NCBI GenBank assembly: GCA_026686845.1
Contig: JAIVEN010000012.1
Location: forward strand, 8,496,501 to 8,560,500
DNA length: 64,000 bases
Direction of reading: 5' to 3'
From: Adenanthera pavonina
Lineage: Eukaryota; Streptophyta; Magnoliopsida; Fabales; Fabaceae
The notes under the pieces are model-generated. The model was not told the origin of the DNA and ran no database searches. It was given only the letters and a program-made list of their open reading frames with translations. Position numbers and translations under genes: made by a program. Shown here piece after piece: positions 28,669-41,074 of the stretch; positions within the stretch are counted from its first letter, which is position 1; each line of letters starts with the position of its first letter.

Positions 28669-29979
28669 AACTATAGTAGAAAAAACCTTATTTGACTAAA
28701 AACACAACGTCAGATTTAAGTTTTATTGAGGATCAATAGTTGGCATTTATTAAACAAATGCTAAGTAAAGTCCATACTTTAGTTGGCGTTTGTTGGCCAA
28801 ACGCAAACTAAAGTCTGGACTTTAGATGACATTTGTCCAACAAACGCCATCTAAAGTCCAGACTAAAATTTTAGGATGTTTATTTTAAAAAACATCGAAA
28901 GCACGGATTGATATTCTAGACCTTTGAATAGGAAATTATCAATGGATCATATTATATTATCTATTTGTTACTTGTCTCTCTCCCTTTTACTTTAATTTTC
29001 CTTTCGTACATGTACGCACTATTCCTCTTTGTTTATATTTTCAGCCTCTTCTTCCTCCATCACCCCTTTCTCTTTTCTCACCAACTATTATTGATTGCTT
29101 CTTCCTCCTTCACTTCTCTCTTTTCTCCTCCAATAGTTGTTGCACTTCAAGACGCGGACAGAGATGGTGAGAAGTGAAAGAACGTTTCGGCTGCTAGATG
29201 ATTGTACTTCCTCTTCGAGTGCTCCTCAAATTGCCACCGCAACACATGTTGGCCCCACATTCTTTGAGTGCTCCATTGTGAGGGATCTACTGAGAAAGGA
29301 AATATTTGAGCAGTGGATGAAGAGAGGTGGAAGAAGCAAAGTCGAATTATCTTCACTTCATACCAAATATAGGTTGGTTCTTGCTAGCCAATCTCTTCTG
29401 TTCATTGTGAGGGGACTACAGAAAGTAGAGGAAGGAGCCAAGGAGATTATGAGAGAAGGCTTCGAAGTTGTGACAGAGATTCTAGTCTGCGATTTTCTGG
29501 TGGCTTTTTCTTTTGGTCTAATTGTGCTTTTTTTTTTCTTTTTGAAAAAAATTCATAGAACCTAAAGCAATTGAATCTTCATTGTACACTAATGTTGGCT
29601 TATCTGATAAGACTCTGTTTTACAATTTGTCAATTAATATTGATAGATTGTCCTTATTTGGAAATTGTATTTGTTCTTTTCTTCATTTCCATAGCTCTAG
29701 TAAGATCCAAGTAAAATATATGAAATCTGGCGTATTTTAATTCTGGTAAATTGGAATTGTAACACCTGGGAACAAAAAAAATAATTGCAATTAAAAAAAA
29801 ATAAAATAGAAAAGTTAGCGTTTGTTTGAGAAACGCCAACTAAAACTAGTTTTAGTTGGCATTTTCACAAATGCTAAAAAAGTTGTCCTTCCTTTTATCG
29901 GAGCTCAAATACATGGCATTTTTTAAACGCTGAGTAAGGGTAAAAATAAACGCCAAGTATTTTTATTTTTGGTGTAGTG
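28669..29979. mobile_element. Short non-autonomous CACTA-like element
   Basis: The right end reads TTTTTGGTGTAGTG (other strand CACTACACCAAAAA). The left end reads ACTATAGTAGAAAAAACC, compatible with a CACTA start that has lost its C. Both ends carry copies of 'agttggcgtttg' and 'aacgccaactaaa' in both orientations (28735-28860 and 29815-29960), as in CACTA subterminal regions. The flanking 3-bp sites do not clearly match, so the boundaries are approximate. Confidence 0.6.
29164..29565 (+). CDS. 133-codon ORF inside the CACTA-like element, unknown
   Basis: Starts at ATG 29164 (MVRSERTFRLLDDC) after a CT-rich, leader-like stretch (28970-29150). The body has ECSIVRDLLRKEIFEQWMKR and 'VRGLQKVEEGAKEIMREG'. 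The last about 25 residues are very hydrophobic (FLVAFSFGLIVLFFFFLKK), a possible C-terminal membrane anchor, though part of that is encoded by a T-run. No family was recognised. It may be a captured host-gene piece, or chance. Confidence 0.3.
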   Translation: MVRSERTFRLLDDCTSSSSAPQIATATHVGPTFFECSIVRDLLRKEIFEQWMKRGGRSKVELSSLHTKYRLVLASQSLLFIVRGLQKVEEGAKEIMREGFEVVTEILVCDFLVAFSFGLIVLFFFFLKKIHRT

Positions 29980-29982
29980 AAA

Positions 29983-30377
29983 GCAGCAGCAAGCTAGCAT
30001 TTTGCATTTTGTTTGCTCAATAAAAATTATAATATATATTCTACTATAAACTAATATTAACTTTCATTAATGAAAAAATGGAATGATATTCCCATGCCTG
30101 AAGTAAATAGTATGGGTATCATTTGAGGAGATGAGCAAAACAGAACTTGAAATAATATGATTGTTTAAGTTACCAGCGTTGCATATAATTTTATTGTTGT
30201 TGGTGATGGATTTCGTAAAAATTCGTTTATCAAGATTCACTTTTCATTCTGGAAACATCATCACTGTAATTTATTTATGCAATCTAAACCTGTACATTTG
30301 TCCTCCACATTTTTTTGCTGCGGCACCATATGAATAATTATTTTTTTCCTCTTGAATATAGTTGAGGTATATGCTTT
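29983..30377. other. AT-rich spacer, no gene seen
   Basis: Sequence between the CACTA-like end and duplicated locus copy 2. No recognisable feature. Confidence 0.5.
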
Positions 30378-31829
30378 ATTTTCACTAATCTTCATAACAC
30401 TTGCTTTCTTGATTCTCATTCCACACAAACTTGATTCATTAATGTCATTTTATTTTTGACTCAGCCAAACTATAAATGAGTTTAAATTACACAGAAATCA
30501 CCAATGCAAATATCACGCACAATTTAAATCTGTCTATTAAATATAACATAAAGTTAATTCTAGATAGTTATACATATAGTATGGAGAAGCAATTGTAAAT
30601 AATAATAATAATAATATGGGGCCCCAATACAATATTTTATTGTAAACAACAAAATATGCCTTACCTGTGAGTAAATTTAAAAATAGACATATAAAAATTG
30701 ATAGTCTAATATCTAATAGCCATCTAAACAGTTCAACAATGCGAAGACAAAAAGGGCATACAGCAGAAGTATAGCTTCAGTTATTTGGATTCATGGTGAA
30801 TTTAATAATAATTTTCGTCTAGAATTAACTATCCACACTAAAGTTTATTGCAAAGTAGACAAGAGAAATAACTGTAATTTAAAAAAGAAGAAAGAAAAGT
30901 TAAAGAAAGAGAGAGATCATTTCAAAATGAGGAAGAAGTACCAGAAACAAGGGGAATCTGACTAGAAGAAAAGTATAAGGAATTTAGTTTGTCTTTGAAA
31001 AATGGTAATGCCAAAAACAGAAAAAAATTGGTCAAAAGAAAAGCAAAAGGAATATAGATACAATAAATGTAGTAGAAATGAAAATGAAATATAATGAAAT
31101 GTAGGAAGATAAGCTTCACATATAAAGCTCACTCCAACATTAAGCTAGACACACTCCACTCTCTACACTTCCACTTCATTAGGCTTTTGCTTTAAAGTTC
31201 TTTGTATTCATCGTCTTTCTCCACCATCTTCATCTTTGAAAGTTTTATCTTGTAATAAAACTTCAAATGCATTATGGAATAGAAAAAACATGCGTGAGAT
31301 ATTTCACTAATAATATATGGGTTAATGCAACGTTTTTTTCCTCACGTCCATGAACTTTTCTTACTTTCTCTTTTTTTCTGTTCTAAATTCTAATGCTTAC
31401 GGGTTTAACTTGGACAAGTTATATCATTCATTAGTTATTAGCAGTGTAGCTCTCAAATTTCTAGTAGATGAAGCCTAAACTTGAAACAAATTGGAATTTT
31501 TAAAGTTTAAAAAATATAGACAAATTATGAGAAATGAGATCATGTATAAGTTTTATTTATTTCTTTTATTTTAGGGAAACTTCTGATTTTAAAGGATCTA
31601 GCTCTTTTAGATATTTTGATATTTTTTATTTATATCAATTACTCATGAATTTGATTAAGCCAAACACAGGTTATTAAAAAAAATTAAGAAAACCACAAGA
31701 ATTTTTCATTTATTTGAAACTGAGATTTTCTTACTAAATAACATTAAATAATCTTACTAACAACGACTAATCCAATTAGTAAAGATACAATTTCTCAACC
31801 TATAAACCTATATAGTTTGCTAATATATG
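30378..31829 (+). repeat. Segmental duplication, copy 2, part a
   Basis: Aligns in order with about 680-2140 of copy 1 at high identity with small indels. It ends at 'ttgctaatatat', exactly where the LINE starts; copy 1 continues from the same word directly into 'tggatactgg'. Confidence 0.8.
31121..31126 (+). promoter_or_regulatory. Possible TATA box in duplicated locus, copy 2
   Basis: TATAAA in 'cacatataaagctcactcc', homologous to 1403-1408 and followed by the same CT-rich leader. Confidence 0.3.
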
Positions 31830-33400
31830 ACTATTGATACCGAAGGATTAACAATTCATAAAGATGATCTCAATTTGAACTTCTATCGTAGAATTCAGGT
31901 TGAAAATGTAAAAGAGGCTCTTGAGAGAATAGATAATGGTAAAACTATTGGTCCTTATGGTATTCCTATTGAAGTTCGGAAGTGTTTAGGAGAGAATGGG
32001 GTTTTGTGGCTCACTAAGTTATTTAACAAGATTTTAAGGTCTAAGAAAATGCTAGAGGAAAGGAGAAATAGTACTCTAGTTCCTATATACAAGAATAAGG
32101 GGGATATTTAGAATTGTGCTAATTATCGGGGGATAAAACTCATGAGTCACACCATGAAACTTTGGGAAAGAGCGATTGAGCATAGACTTAGAAAAGAGTC
32201 TCATATTTCAGAAAACCAATTTGGATTTATGCCAGAACTTTCTACAGTAGAGGCTATTTATTTATTAAGAGGTTTAATTGAAAGATATCGGAGTAAAGAG
32301 AGAGACCTGCATATGGTTTCATTGATTTGGAAAAAGCCTATGATAGAGTACCAAGAGATGTATTGTGGAAAGCAATGGAGAAGGAAAGGTGTCCGTGTGG
32401 CTTATATTTGAGCCATAAAGGATATGTATGAGGGGGCAACAAGTGTGATAACCCCTGGTGGTGTGACAAAGGACTTTCCTATAACGATAGGCTTACATCA
32501 AGGATCTTCTTTGAGTCCATACCTATTTGATCTAGTTTTTTATGATCTAACAGATCATATACAAGAAGAAATTTCAAAGTGTATGCTCTTCACGAATGAT
32601 ATAGTTTTAATTGAAGACTCAAGAGAAGAGATCAATTCTAAAGTTGAGTTATGGAGACACACTTTGTAATCAAAATGTTTCCATCTGAGTAGAAATAAAA
32701 CAGAATATATGTATTACCAATTTAATAAGAGGCTAATCAGAAATGATTTAGAGATAAAAATTGAAGAGCAAACCATTTCAAAAGTATCAAAGTTTAGATA
32801 TTTGGGTCGATTTTACAAAGTGATGGTGAAATTGATGGGGATATTATGCATAAGATACAAGCTGGGTGGTTAAAGTGGAAGAAAGCATCAGGAGTTATTT
32901 GTGACCGCAATGTACCTACTAAGCTTAAATGAAAATTTTACCGAACAGCTATAAGGCCAGTGATGCTATATGGTAGTGAATGTTAGGCTTTGAAAGGACA
33001 ACAAGGGCATAAGATGGGAGTAGAAGAGATGAGAATGTTGAGATGGATATGTGGTTATATAAAATTGGATAAAATACAAAATGACTGTATACGAAGGAAA
33101 ATTGGAGTAGCACCTATCAAGGAGAAAATGGTGGAAAATCATTTAAGGTGGTTTGGGCATGTATAAAAAAGAGGGCAAGAAGAGCTAATGAGGAGAGTTG
33201 ATCAAATGACTTGGAGTCCTATTAATAGGCGTAGAGGGAGACCAAAAAGGACACTAAGAGAAGTTATAAGAAATAGTCTTTTGAGAAATGATTTATCAGA
33301 GGAGATGATGTTTGACAGAGCACATTGACGTCATATGATCCATGTAGCCAACCCCACATAATGGGATAAGGCTAATGTTATTGTTATTGTTATTGTTATT
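31830..33400 (+). mobile_element. RTE-type LINE, 5'-truncated
   Basis: The 3' end 'gtagccaaccccacataatg' followed by GGATAAGG and an ATTGTT repeat tail is typical of plant RTE LINEs. The coding remnant reads VKEALERIDNGKTIGPYGIP, LFNKILRSKKM, 'TLVPIYKNKGDI', ANYRGIKLMSHTMKLWERAI, FGFMPELSTVEAI, DLEKAYDRVPRDVLW (after a frameshift), and QGSSLSPYLFDLV. The catalytic box is FTNDIVLI instead of YADDIVLI, and stops are frequent. It lacks the endonuclease half. Comparison with copy 1 shows the empty site. Confidence 0.85.
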
Positions 33401-33713
33401 GGATATTGGAAAAAGGACTTTTAAATCAAATTTATAGTAGTTACGACTAGGCATGTGTGAGATATTTCACTCATAATCATGATCTTAACTTTGTTTTTTA
33501 TAATGCAATCATCATATAATATAGTAGGAAATAATTGTATTATTCATATTTTGCCAACATATTGCATATTGGAAAAAAGACTTTTAGTTCAAATTTATAG
33601 AAGTTACAGCAGGTCATGTGTAAGGTATTTAACTAATCATCATTATCTTAATTTTGTTGTTCTGTTTTATATAATAGGCTTTTAATTTATTCTTTCATAA
33701 ATTTCAGTTAATC
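33401..33713 (+). repeat. Segmental duplication, copy 2, part b
   Basis: Aligns with about 2148-2460 of copy 1 ('gtgagatatttcactaataa', 'atcatcatataatatagtag') and stops at 'tttcagttaatct', where the large nested insertion begins. Confidence 0.8.
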
Positions 33714-33960
33714 TTTACTACCACATTAGACACTTTCTAAATCTGTTTCGGTATAGATATAGAAGTGACCGATATAGAATGTTCCACTTTCTAGATCGGG
33801 TATTTAACCGATCTAGAAAATGTTTTCTAGACTCATTGTTTAAACAACCAATCTAGAAAATCATTAAAAATAGTAGATAATATGTGTCTGGGAAGACTTT
33901 CTAGATCAGTTATGAGTCATAATCGATCTAGAAAGTTTATTTTATATATATATGCACACT

Positions 33961-36207
33961 AAATCCTACATCTATCCTCCTCCTCCCTATTTCCAATCAT
34001 GCAAAACATATACAATGGAGTTCGAACCAATACAGCCAGCTATTTTTGAACAATTCATATAAAGCCAGCTAGCACCAATAACATATTTGAATTTGAACCA
34101 TGTCTATTTTCTACTCATAAATCACAAGCTAATCAACAAAATTATTGCACAAAAAAAAATAGTAAATAAACTGAATGGCTTCCAAATTTAAAGGGCTATA
34201 ATTCCTGAAACTAACCTAAAATTTCTACAACCAACCTAAAATCTTCATTAATAGAAATTTGTCACAAAGTGTTTAGCTTTCATTTTAACATTATAGTTGA
34301 CCAAAAAAAATTTTTATTTCAATATCCACCTTGTATAAAGAACACAAAGAAATATCCATATCAGTTAGAGCTTCAATCTCAACGTTATATCTTCTTTCCA
34401 ATGAAAAGAAGTCAACATCTTTTTTTATAGTCCCCATTTTTTCAAGGGAAAAAAAATAAATTTCAGCTTTAATTTGGTAAAATCTCCACTAAAATTAAAA
34501 CAATCCTCTTATCTTATAAGTTGGAATTGCTAATAATTTTACAATGAAAACTAATAGACATATATCAATGACAGCCCTCCAATAGTTTTACTAGAATAGG
34601 AATTATCAATGGCAATTAGATACATATTACCTGACAATTCAAAACACTAAGTTAGAGCTATAATTGAAATAGGATGCTTTCCAAGAAGAGCCAAGTACTT
34701 GTAATTGTGATAACTTTAGTGAATATAACTAGCTTGAACAAAAAAAGTGAACATTGAGAAAGTTTTATAGAAACCTAGTCTAATTATTTAATAAAAAAAC
34801 CAAAATTATCATTATCTTATTTGTGGCCAGTTTTGATGCAATCAAGAAGTTGCTTTGACTATACTAGGGCCCACTCCCTTCCAAAGACCCTTGATTTCCC
34901 TTTCAGATATAGTCCTCCAAAGCTCTAGACTAGTTCATCCCTTTCTCTTGTTAGGATTCATTTGCAAACACACCTAATTGTGGGAATATGATTTTGAAGA
35001 AAAATATAAAAAGGAAAAAAGAAATGTCTGAATGAAATTGGAAAACTATGCTACTTTAGTCCTTTCATTGGATTGGTCAGTATAGTTGCAACAACACTAA
35101 AAAATATTCTAGATGCAATTTTAACTTAATCATTGGTGGAACCAAAAGCAAGATCACAGGCATGCTTAGAAGGTTCATTACCAGAGTGTAAATGTTGGCT
35201 CTACACCAGAATTACAACTAAGTAGTTGAATGAAAATTACTGCAAGTTTGTCTTAGATATAATGAAATGAGAACGCATGGTATTGCCTGTAAGACTTTAC
35301 GCCTTTGATTCTACCCATAAATGAAAGCTAATAGATAGTTTAGAACCACAAAAAAGGCATTTATATATGCACAGTTGTCTAATTCTTTAACTCTACATCT
35401 CTTCCCAACACATACTCATTGAAAAGCTATGATTATTGGAGAAAATGAATACCTTGTTAAGTAAAGTCTAAAAGCACACCATAATCAGAAGAAATAAGAG
35501 CTTTGAAAGTAAACAAATGTAAATAAGGAATTCAATCCCATAAGATTGCAGAACTTATCATATATTAGATTCACTTAAAGAAAATAAGCAAAATGCAATA
35601 ACAAAGTGGTATTTGACTTCATCATTAGTGATTTGGGGATTGAACTTGTGAGCTTATTTCTTTTCAAATTACTACAAAAATTCAAACAGTATATCTCAAG
35701 ACCAGTCAACAAAAACTTATAGTTCATAACCCATTTCAATATAAACTCAAACTCCAAAACCCACAAAGCGCTCTTGTTTACAAATTTTAATCACTGAAAA
35801 ATATTAGCATGAAAGAAAATTTCAATAAGCTATCACCCTCACTATGCTCAGGTTTTTGTTTCTTTATGGCATTTCAAGTTCGACATTCAAGTGGTTTACT
35901 TCAAAATTGGATTTCATGTTAGGTAAAGTTGACAAGTCACCATTACTCAATATCACTTGTTGATGCACAGGATAATAAGACTGTAAGCAAGATATAGTCC
36001 AACTAAGCCAACTACTGAACCAATTTGTGATGTTAACAAGTGAAAAAAAAGTAGAAGATATAAGATCAACCAAAATGTCTTAATGCAACATATGAAATGA
36101 AAATGCTATAAAGTCATATACAGAAAGTGAAAAACTTAACCAAAGGGAAAATTGATGTCTCAAGCCTTGGGAAGTGGATATAATCACATTATTGTCACAT
36201 TCATGAA
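33961..36207. other. AT-rich interior of nested insertion, no gene seen
   Basis: No open frame with recognisable domains on either strand. It may be degraded DNA-transposon or intron-like sequence. Confidence 0.4.
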
Positions 36208-37027
36208 TGACAAAACAACAACAACAACCTTATCCCACTAAGCGGGGTCGGCTACATCGAACATATGATCTCAATGAGCTCCAGCAAACATTATCTCTTC
36301 AGATAAATCATTTATCAAGAGGTGATGTCTTATAACTTTTCTTAGTGTCCTTCTTGGTCTTCCTCTACTCATTTTGATAGGGCTACAAATCATTTGATCA
36401 AGTCTCCTTACTGGGTTCTCTTATTCTCTTCTTTGTTCATGTCCAAACCACCTTAAACAATTTTCCACCATTTTCTCCTTGATAGGTGTTTTTCCGATTT
36501 TTCCTCGTATATAATCGTTTCGTATCTTATCCATTCTTATATGCCCACATATCTATCTCAACATTCTCATCTCTACTACTTCCATCTTATACTCTTGTTT
36601 CTCTTTCAAACCCTAACATTCACTGCCATATAGTATCGCTAGCATTATAACAGTTCAATAAAATTTCCCTTTAAGCTTAGTAAGTATTTTACGGTCACAA
36701 ATAGCTTTTGAATCTTTTCTCCACTTTAACCACCTAACTTGTATCCTATGCAGAATATCCCCATCAATTTCAACATCACTTTATAAAATTGACCCCAAAT
36801 ATTTGAACTTTGACATTTCTAAGATGGTTTACTCTCCAATTTTTACCTATAAATCATTTCTAATTGACCTCTTATTAAATTTACAATGCATATATTCCAT
36901 TTTATTTCTACTCAGGAGGAAACCTTATGATTCCAAAGTGTATCTCCATAACTCAAGTTTAGAGTTAACCCCTTCTCTTGAGTCCTCAATTAAAACTATA
37001 TTATCTGTGAAAAGCATATCATATTAG
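36208..37027 (-). mobile_element. RTE-type LINE fragment, minus strand
   Basis: On the minus strand the 3' end reads 'gatgtagccgaccccgctta' then GTGGGATAAGG and a GTT repeat, the same family as the plus-strand LINE. It aligns to about 32560-33400 (C-terminal RT plus 3' part), including 'atatagttttaattgaggac'. The fragment is 5'-truncated at about 37027, where it meets a gypsy-type LTR. Confidence 0.8.
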
Positions 37028-37034
37028 CAATTTC

Positions 37035-37581
37035 CCAACTTCCGATGCACATAACTTTATGCTTCGACCTCCAATTAACCTGATTCTAACTCCTACAAGT
37101 CAATCTTATCCTAATCTATCCATAGACGCTAGGTTCACTCCATTCTGATTCTGTATGGAGATTTTGGACTCCTAACACCATTTTAGTCATTTTTTGACCA
37201 ATACTCACCTCAAACTTCCTCCAATTGCCACCCAAGGCAATTGGACACTCAAAGACCCTTCACACAAGTGTTATTCGACTCAATCAACTTGTCCAAAGAG
37301 GTTTTACCTCAAAGGAACCATTCCTCTAAGTTTTAACCCCTTTGAACCCCAAATTCACATAATAGGCTATAAGTTCAAGAACGCACCAACATGGCCCAAA
37401 TCCATTTTGGACTCACACACATGAGCGATTCGGCCCACAAACACATACACCAACCACAGATAACCAATATCATCACCATCATCACATTAATTCCTCATCA
37501 TCAACATTTTACATCCATCATCATCACAATATCATTGTTATCATATATATATTATAAACATACTATCTATAATATCCCTAT
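37035..37581 (-). mobile_element. Minus-strand Tekay-type LTR, part a
   Basis: The reverse complement matches the LTR at 23068-25349 around 'gtcgaagcataaagttatg' and 'gattgacttgtaggagtta'. It is cut on the left by the LINE and on the right by the 3.5-kb LTR insertion; it resumes at 41075. Confidence 0.75.
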
Positions 37582-40500
37582 TGTTACGGGATGCCATAAA
37601 ATGCATGAAGAGATGGGAAAAGAAGTAAGTAATTTGAATTAATTTTTCATAAGACCTTGAGCAGAAATTAATTCTAGAACTTATCCCGGAAGATATACAA
37701 TATACTACTTGAATAGAAGACCGCCCCGAGCTGAGCGTAATTGTATAAATATTGCATAGCTGAGAGGTATAAGTTGAGAGATAGACCAATTTGAAAATTA
37801 ATGTAAATAGTGCAAAAAGAAATAATAAAAAATTGATCTTTGGGAAAAATTACCAGAAAGTACCTGGAAGAATAGATAATTACATATATGACCCAACTCA
37901 AAGACAAAATGGTCATTTCCCAAGTTAGGGAATAAAATGTGAAACTTTCATTTAAGGCCAAAGGGAAAAATGCTGATAGTGTAAAATATATAGAGAAGTA
38001 GCAAAAACCAAAGGACATAGAAAGAAATGGAAAAAGGCAAATTGGTCATTTTAAAGGTTACATTAGAAAATAAGAAAATCATAATTTTTTCCATAAAAAT
38101 GAAAATACTTTGCAAGTTAGTCCCAAAAAGAAGAAATTTTATTGCAAATTAGTCCTTGGGGAAATTATGAAAAAGGACCCAAAAGTTTAAAAATTATAAT
38201 TAGTCTCGGGTCAAGGGTATTTTTGTAAATATGAAAAATTATAATCAAAATGAAGCTCTTGATGAGTTAAGTCCAATGGAATATGGTATGAAATTTATTA
38301 AGATCAAAATAAGATTTATTCGTTAATTAGAGTTTAATATCAATATTTTACCCAATAAAAGTCTGTTTAAACTGCAAAAAATAAAATACCAATTCAAGAA
38401 TACCAGATGGACCTAGACAAATATGTTTTGGGTCAAGATAATGATTTTAGTTGAAAGGTTAAATTTAGAACAACCATGTACCAATTAAATGATAATAATT
38501 GTAAAAACGATTAATCGGTACGGGTAAGAGTTATCGGTAAAGGGTATTTTCGACCATTAAAAATTATAAAGAAATTTTTGGCCAAAAATTGCTCAAGTGG
38601 AATGAAATATGATGACCAGGAAATGAAGGGAATTTATTTGAATGATTTTGTTAAAACTTTTTTTGAAAAGGCAAACTTTTTGGTAAAAAAGAAACTAACT
38701 AAGGTTAATTTGGTAATTAACTAAGATAATTAAGTGAGTTAATCACCCAAAATCCCTCTTTCTTGGACGTGACTCTTGCTGCAGCACGTGAGGCAACACA
38801 AATTGGCTAATGGATTTTTTTGAAAATAACTTCTTTAAGAAGTATTTGAAAGAAGAAAAAATAGACAAGGTGATGTAGCAAGTTGAGAACTTATTTTCAA
38901 CTCTTTCTTTGGCATTTCACGAGCTTAATAAGGGAGAGAGAGAAAGAGCTTCTAAACTAGAAAAGAAGACGAAGAAAACGTGCAAGAAGAGAGGAAAAAG
39001 GGAAGAGAAAAGAGAAAGCAAGAAGGAGAAGTTAAAGACCAAAGCACCTAGGTATGATTCTTGGTTTCCTACCATGTGTATTCAAGTAGTTAGCAAGGTT
39101 TTCATGTAGTTTTTTCCTTTCCTTTCTTTCCTTAAGTTTTCTTCCATGGAGTTTGTAGAGAGAGAAAGTGATGCTTATGTGAAATAAACAAAGGAAAAAG
39201 GTTAGAATAGATGGAATAAGCATTAAATCACAAGTTGAAGCAAGTTTCATGGAGTAAATATTTTTCTCCAATTTTTATAATTTTTTGTCATATTAGGGTT
39301 TGTTCTAGGAATGGAATTTCATAATTTTGACCCTAAAACTGGATTCCTTAGGTCCAAATAATGTAAGAACAATAATGTTGTACAAAGAAAAACCAAGGAA
39401 AAACAAAATGGAATTTTTAGTTCAAGTATGCTACTTTATGATTGAGACTGAAGAACCAGTGGTTTATGAAGTATTATAGTTAAAGGAAGTTGTGAAAAGC
39501 CAAGGAAAGAGTGCACAAAGTGTGGAAGGCAAAGGAATTCAAGAAGGTAGGTTAATCACCTTACTTGCAGTTGTGAAAAGCCAAGGAAAGAGTGCACAAA
39601 ATGTGGAAGGCAAAGGAATTCAAGAAGGTAGGTTAATCACCTTACTTGCACTATGTTATCATATTTGTTTGCTATGTGTTTAATACTTTGTCATATGATT
39701 GTAATGTTATTATGTGATATTCTTTTGTGATTGGTTGAGTTGATTGAGGGTTATGAGACCTTGGGATGTCTACTTTACAAAGTGAAACTCTGCCAAAATT
39801 TTTGTAAAATCATATGACTATGAGTTTGTTTGATGAATTTTGATGATTTCATGTAAAATGTAATAATGTGAATGCATGTATGGATGTTAGCTACTGAAAT
39901 TCTTTGAATCTAACCCTTCCATATGACTAACCATGCTAGGTCCAAGCTATTGCAAAAATGCCAAGAAGGCTAAGAAGATTAAAGAGAAGCATGAAGAATG
40001 AGCAAATTGTGATAATTTTAAAGTGTCATTTTGGCAAATTGTATAGGATCACGGATAATGTTATAAATCTGTACCTTGGCATGGTTATGCTTTTATGAAC
40101 CTTATTTGATGTTTAGTATAGGTTATGGACGAAACTTAATGATGTGGTATGATTATGAAGTTGATTATATAAGTTATGGCATGATTCTACCAATGACGAC
40201 TAGTAGTATTTAGAATAGAGGGACCTTGCTCAAAACAGAGCAATTGGTAGAAGTGTTATATATTCTCTAAAAGTAATCAAAACAGGGTTTAAAATAAGAT
40301 AAAGAGCACTTAAATTGGATAAGTGTGCAATTTATAATGAATTTTAGAAATTAGGGTTCTAAATAGGATAGTGTAAAGAAAAACTGGAACTTTTGCCATG
40401 AACACTGGAAAATTCAAAATGTAATATAAAATCCTAAAAAGCTCCAAAATTTCAGTGGTTCACATTTCTGAAAACCTCTAAGTCTTAGGAAATGAATTCC

Positions 40501-41074
40501 ACTAGTTTGATAATATTTGGAGCTATCAAGAAAGAGTTATGTAATTACTCCTAAAACTATTCCAGTTAAAGTAGTATTCTGACCCTTAATGATTTAAGTC
40601 AATTCCATGCCCTATACAAGGTGAATAAATGTACCAAAAACTATTTCTAGAAAATAGACACATAGGGATTTCCAATGATATAAAGAACACATAATTTGGC
40701 TCTGAATAGCATGAGATATGAATTTTTAAATTCAAGGACAAAATCCTAGGAAAGTGAAATTGGTCAAATCTACAGTAGCCTTAGAGGAATAAATTGTATG
40801 AATTGGCCTAGTATGTGTTTTGATTATTATTTTTCCCACATAGGGAATGTTTTTAGTTATATTTAGAGATTTGAATCACCCCGAGAATATTTTTTTAGAA
40901 TTAGCTATAAATTTTTAAAATTCATGAGGAAAAATGAAAAATGCCAAGTGAATAGTACCACGAAAAATTGAAAATTCTATTTTTAATTTATTTTGATTCA
41001 AGCTCCTAATTAAATATAATTAGACTGTAATGAGGTCTAATACATGGAAAATAAGGCTAAAGTAAGGTATTACA
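37582..41074. mobile_element. Solo LTR of a different family, about 3.5 kb
   Basis: Begins TGTTACGGGATGCC and ends GGTATTACA, with CTAT on both sides (37578-37581 and 41075-41078). The split LTR reads continuously across the site when this segment is removed. The interior is AT-rich with no pol domains. A purine-rich stretch (38930-39050) may be an untranslated leader, and it holds an 81-bp tandem duplication. The lineage was not identified; the length suggests a large-LTR gypsy clade. Confidence 0.6.
39489..39650 (+). repeat. Tandem duplication, 2 x 81 bp
   Basis: Units 39489-39569 and 39570-39650 differ at one base ('cacaaagtgtgg' versus 'cacaaaatgtgg'). 81 bp is 27 codons, so one frame stays open through both, but nothing indicates that it is translated. 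Confidence 0.95.

Noticed and set aside
39492..39683. 63-codon ORF over the 81-bp tandem repeat
   Set aside because: It stays open only because 81 is a multiple of three; there are no domain, leader or conservation signals.
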